From positions 1 to 23,813 of the IMG/VR virus record IMGVR_UViG_3300037489_000160: a DNA stretch of 23,813 bases; one strand, written 5' to 3'. The translations under genes were made by a program, and so were the position numbers. Under the pieces are notes generated by a model, which was given only the letters and a program-made list of their open reading frames with translations, did no database searches and had not been told where the DNA came from. The DNA is from a virus. Below, piece after piece: positions 21,632 through 23,813 of the stretch (the first letter of the stretch is position 1; every line of letters starts with the position of its first letter).

Positions 21632-23665
21632 CTATTTAAGTCCAATCCACGTATTAAGTGTTAAGTAATTATCTAAAAAAGTCAAAACCCCTTGAGCTAT
21701 TCCGACAACCGATCCAAGAATATCATACTCCAAAATTAAATGTTTGCCATTTGGTATATTAGTAATTGCTGTAATATCCAAAGTCTCATAATATTGCCCA
21801 TCACCAAGATCGTTAAGAGCCAAAGATTTTTGAACCCATCCCGAAGTTTTAAAAGTATCGTCATCAAAATCCAAATATGAATTTGTTGTAAGATTATCGC
21901 GTACCTTTACAGAAACCGTTAATCCAGTTACTCCTCCTGAATTATTTACTGATAATGAAATTGGAGCCGCAGTTTCAAATCTCGTTATAGAAATTTGACC
22001 ACCTGTATCTATACTAGCAGCCGCTACAACAGCACCAGCAACCGTAACCGAACCAACAGCACTCGTCGCTTCGACGCCAGTGAGCGCTACAGTTCCAGAT
22101 TTAGTAAAACCTAAAGAGCCAACAGCACTCGTTCCTTCGACGCCTGTTATTCCAATTTCTACATCTGCGCCCGTCGATACAGAACCGACAGCGCTCGTTC
22201 CCTCGACACCCGTTATAGCAACACTCGTCCCAAGGCTTACACTTCCAACAGCACTCGTTCCTTCGATGCCTGTTATAGAAACACTCCCTGATTTAGTAAG
22301 TCCAACTGAACCGACAGCGCTCGTTCCTTCTACTCCTGTTATTGGAATAATTACATCACCGCCAGCAGCAACACTTCCGACAGCGCTCGTTCCTTCTACT
22401 CCTATTAATGCGACTGAATGAACAGAACCAACAGAGCCAACAGCACTTGTTCCTTCGACGCCTGTTATAGAAACACTCGTTCCAGGGCTTACACTTCCAA
22501 CAGCACTCGTTCCCTCGACGCCTGTTATTGGAATAGTTACATCACCACTAACAATAACATTCCCAGCAACACTCGTCCCCTCAACACCCGTTAATGCGAC
22601 TGAATGAACAGAGCCAACAGAGCCAACAGCACTCGTTCCTTCTACTCCTATTATTCCAGCGCTGCCTCCTTTAGTAAATCCGACTGAACCAACAGCACTC
22701 GTTCCTTCTACTCCTGTTAATGCTACTGTTCCTGATTTGGTAAAACCTAAAGAACCAACTGCGCTCGTTCCTTCAACCCCCGTGAGCGCTACACTTCCCG
22801 ATTTAGTAAAGCCTAAAGAGCCAACTGCTGATGTTCCTTCAACTCCCGTTATAGGAACAGTTACGGATATTGACGCGGTAACACTACCAACAGCACTCGT
22901 TCCTTCTACTCCAATAATTGCTTTCGAAATTTCTGGAGATACAGATCCAACAGCACTCGTTCCTTCTACTCCAGTGAGCGTTGCCCCAGCACCAGCGGCT
23001 GCAACTATTTCTATATAATGGCCAGCATTTTCATCAACTGCATTCCAGTCAACAGTTACCGCAGATGGTGCACCGTCTAATAAATCAATAACGTAATAGG
23101 CTTGGTCTGATGTTCCTGATATACCTGTGGCACCATTAAATATATCATTGAAAGTAGCTGAACCAAGTCTATTAGAAGCCGGGTCCCCATCACCCCCTTT
23201 AAAGGTACATGCAGCATATAAAGCATTTCCAGCTGATCCTGCGGCTGGAGTGAACACGGTTCCTGCCGCTGTTGAATTATTAACCTTCTCCTGAAGAAAG
23301 TTAGTGGCATCAGCCACGCTTGTCGCGACAGTTCCAAGATAATTAACAGCAGTAGACCAAACGGTATCAGTAGTCGAAATAACAATATCAACCGTACCAG
23401 AGCCAGCCGTTGGGTTAATAAGTCCATATGTGTATACGCGCACATCGCCGTTACTACCGCTTGCTGTAGTAGCATGAACAAGTGTGAGTGGTTCACCACC
23501 ACCAAGACTCCATTCCGGAGTTCCAACTACATTCTCACCAGCCTCAAGACCAAAAGATACCAGAGTTAGCGTTGTTCCAACATCAACTGTGTGAGTAATA
23601 TCAGCAGTCGTGCCATTACTACTTGCGGTGAAAATGCTAGTTGTTACGCCACGTGTGACAGCCAT
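21632..23665 (-). CDS. Repeat-rich virion protein between portal side and capsid gene
   Basis: This 677-residue protein has three parts. Residues of about 1-225 form a beta-sandwich domain (VYTYGLINPTAGSGTVDIVI, YLGTVATSVADATNF, NALYAACTFKGGDGD) of a type met in phage structural and secreted proteins. Residues 231-551 are 15 repeats of TGVEGTSAVGSV plus a variable stretch, spaced exactly 20 or 22 residues. The C-terminus (about 552-677, with ISLSVNNSGGVTGLTVSVKVRD) is another beta domain. There is no signal peptide. The gene starts 4 bases after the previous stop and ends 10 bases before the capsid start, so it belongs to the late operon. A capsid appendage or decoration is likely by position, but this is inference. 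Confidence 0.75.
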   Translation of the reverse strand: MAVTRGVTTSIFTASSNGTTADITHTVDVGTTLTLVSFGLEAGENVVGTPEWSLGGGEPLTLVHATTASGSNGDVRVYTYGLINPTAGSGTVDIVISTTDTVWSTAVNYLGTVATSVADATNFLQEKVNNSTAAGTVFTPAAGSAGNALYAACTFKGGDGDPASNRLGSATFNDIFNGATGISGTSDQAYYVIDLLDGAPSAVTVDWNAVDENAGHYIEIVAAAGAGATLTGVEGTSAVGSVSPEISKAIIGVEGTSAVGSVTASISVTVPITGVEGTSAVGSLGFTKSGSVALTGVEGTSAVGSLGFTKSGTVALTGVEGTSAVGSVGFTKGGSAGIIGVEGTSAVGSVGSVHSVALTGVEGTSVAGNVIVSGDVTIPITGVEGTSAVGSVSPGTSVSITGVEGTSAVGSVGSVHSVALIGVEGTSAVGSVAAGGDVIIPITGVEGTSAVGSVGLTKSGSVSITGIEGTSAVGSVSLGTSVAITGVEGTSAVGSVSTGADVEIGITGVEGTSAVGSLGFTKSGTVALTGVEATSAVGSVTVAGAVVAAASIDTGGQISITRFETAAPISLSVNNSGGVTGLTVSVKVRDNLTTNSYLDFDDDTFKTSGWVQKSLALNDLGDGQYYETLDITAITNIPNGKHLILEYDILGSVVGIAQGVLTFLDNYLTLNTWIGLK
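22013..22975 (-). repeat. 15 tandem in-frame repeats (20 or 22 codons each)
   Basis: The core GVEGTSAVGS is repeated 15 times at residues 231, 251, 273, 295, 317, 339, 359, 381, 401, 421, 443, 465, 485, 507 and 529. All distances are 20 or 22 residues, never odd. One copy reads EGTSVAGN, one GIEGTS and one GVEATS. At the DNA level the cores differ by synonymous changes (for example TCTACT versus TCGACG on the plus strand), so the repeats are kept at the protein level rather than being a recent DNA expansion. Some linkers recur (LGFTKSG, GSVHSV). Confidence 0.95.
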
Positions 23666-23669
23666 TAAC

Positions 23670-23813
23670 TTATGCCGGGATAATGTCTATAAGTGCTTCT
23701 AAATCAGAGAATTTTGTCCGTAATGTTGCTGTATCTGCTGTAGATCGAGTTGAATAGTCCTCTTCTAAATTAGGGCGATCAAAGGTCGTCCCTCTAATCT
23801 CTAAATTAGCCTC
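23670..23813 (-). CDS. 3' end of an upstream late gene, unrecognised
   Basis: A frame open at the right edge ends at TAA (23672-23670), 4 bases before the repeat protein start. Its last 47 residues read EANLEIRGTTFDRPNLEEDY, then a Ser/Thr-rich stretch and SDLEALIDIIPA. By the usual gene order a portal or connector gene would be expected on this side, but these residues are not enough to say. The close spacing shows that it is in the same operon as the structural genes. Confidence 0.6.
   Translation of the reverse strand, partial: EANLEIRGTTFDRPNLEEDYSTRSTADTATLRTKFSDLEALIDIIPA

Noticed and set aside
22013-22975. Regularly spaced repeats that could suggest a CRISPR array
   Set aside because: The repeats are in frame inside a long protein, spaced by 60 or 66 bases with synonymous changes, and encode a conserved peptide. 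No palindromic repeat or cas gene is present.
22080-23018. Long plus-strand frames rich in PTALVPSTPV
   Set aside because: They are the reverse-strand reading of the repeat region and have no ribosome sites. The minus-strand gene has full domain structure on both sides.
1-23813. tRNA or rRNA genes
   Set aside because: I saw no cloverleaf-like stretch or conserved rRNA segment, apart from the short 16S-tail match in the hairpin at 19539-19563.

Overview
This window reads as part of the genome of a tailed double-stranded DNA phage or prophage with a long non-contractile tail. It has a tail tube, a G/GT-type tail assembly chaperone pair with its frameshift signal, a tape measure protein and no sheath gene. 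Base composition is moderately AT-rich. Two lipoprotein signal sequences, one clear and one imperfect, and a type IV pilin-like leader point to a Gram-negative host. The host species cannot be named from the sequence.

The layout is two convergent blocks that meet at a bidirectional terminator at 9157-9212. The plus-strand block (1-9152) is the replication and accessory side. It starts with a phage-encoded C-family DNA polymerase (Pol III alpha), coupled by an ATGA overlap to a small KorA/TrfB-like DNA-binding protein. A strong promoter at 3037-3064 then opens a run of small genes that includes a DUF932 protein and a MSYCRF-type protein. Next comes a three-gene envelope cassette (5929-7150): a cysteine-patterned lipoprotein, a miniature prepilin-like protein and an SPFH/prohibitin-like lipoprotein, closed by an intrinsic terminator at 7175-7205. 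A chain of small, mostly overlapping genes of unknown role follows, one with a zinc-ribbon motif.

The minus-strand block (23813 down to 9214) is the virion module, in classic head-to-tail order. It runs: the end of an unrecognised gene, a 15-copy repeat protein, a ClpP-like prohead protease fused to the major capsid protein (with a well-placed internal start for the capsid part), a DUF2190 capsid cement protein, a head-tail joining protein, a tail terminator, a tiny Lys/Ser-rich gene, the tail tube, tail chaperone G and its -1 frameshift product GT, the tape measure, a distal tail protein, a large tail-tip protein with a fibronectin III domain, and a tail fibre with YadA-like repeats. Most genes overlap by 1-4 bases or abut, as expected for one late operon. 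Terminase, portal, lysis and integration genes are not seen and presumably lie outside the window.

The most interesting items are the envelope cassette, the textbook frameshift signal (A AAA AAC, 5-nt spacer, perfect 12-bp stem), the nested capsid start, the 20/22-residue repeat protein beside the capsid gene, and a hairpin whose arms equal the Shine-Dalgarno sequence and the 16S rRNA tail.
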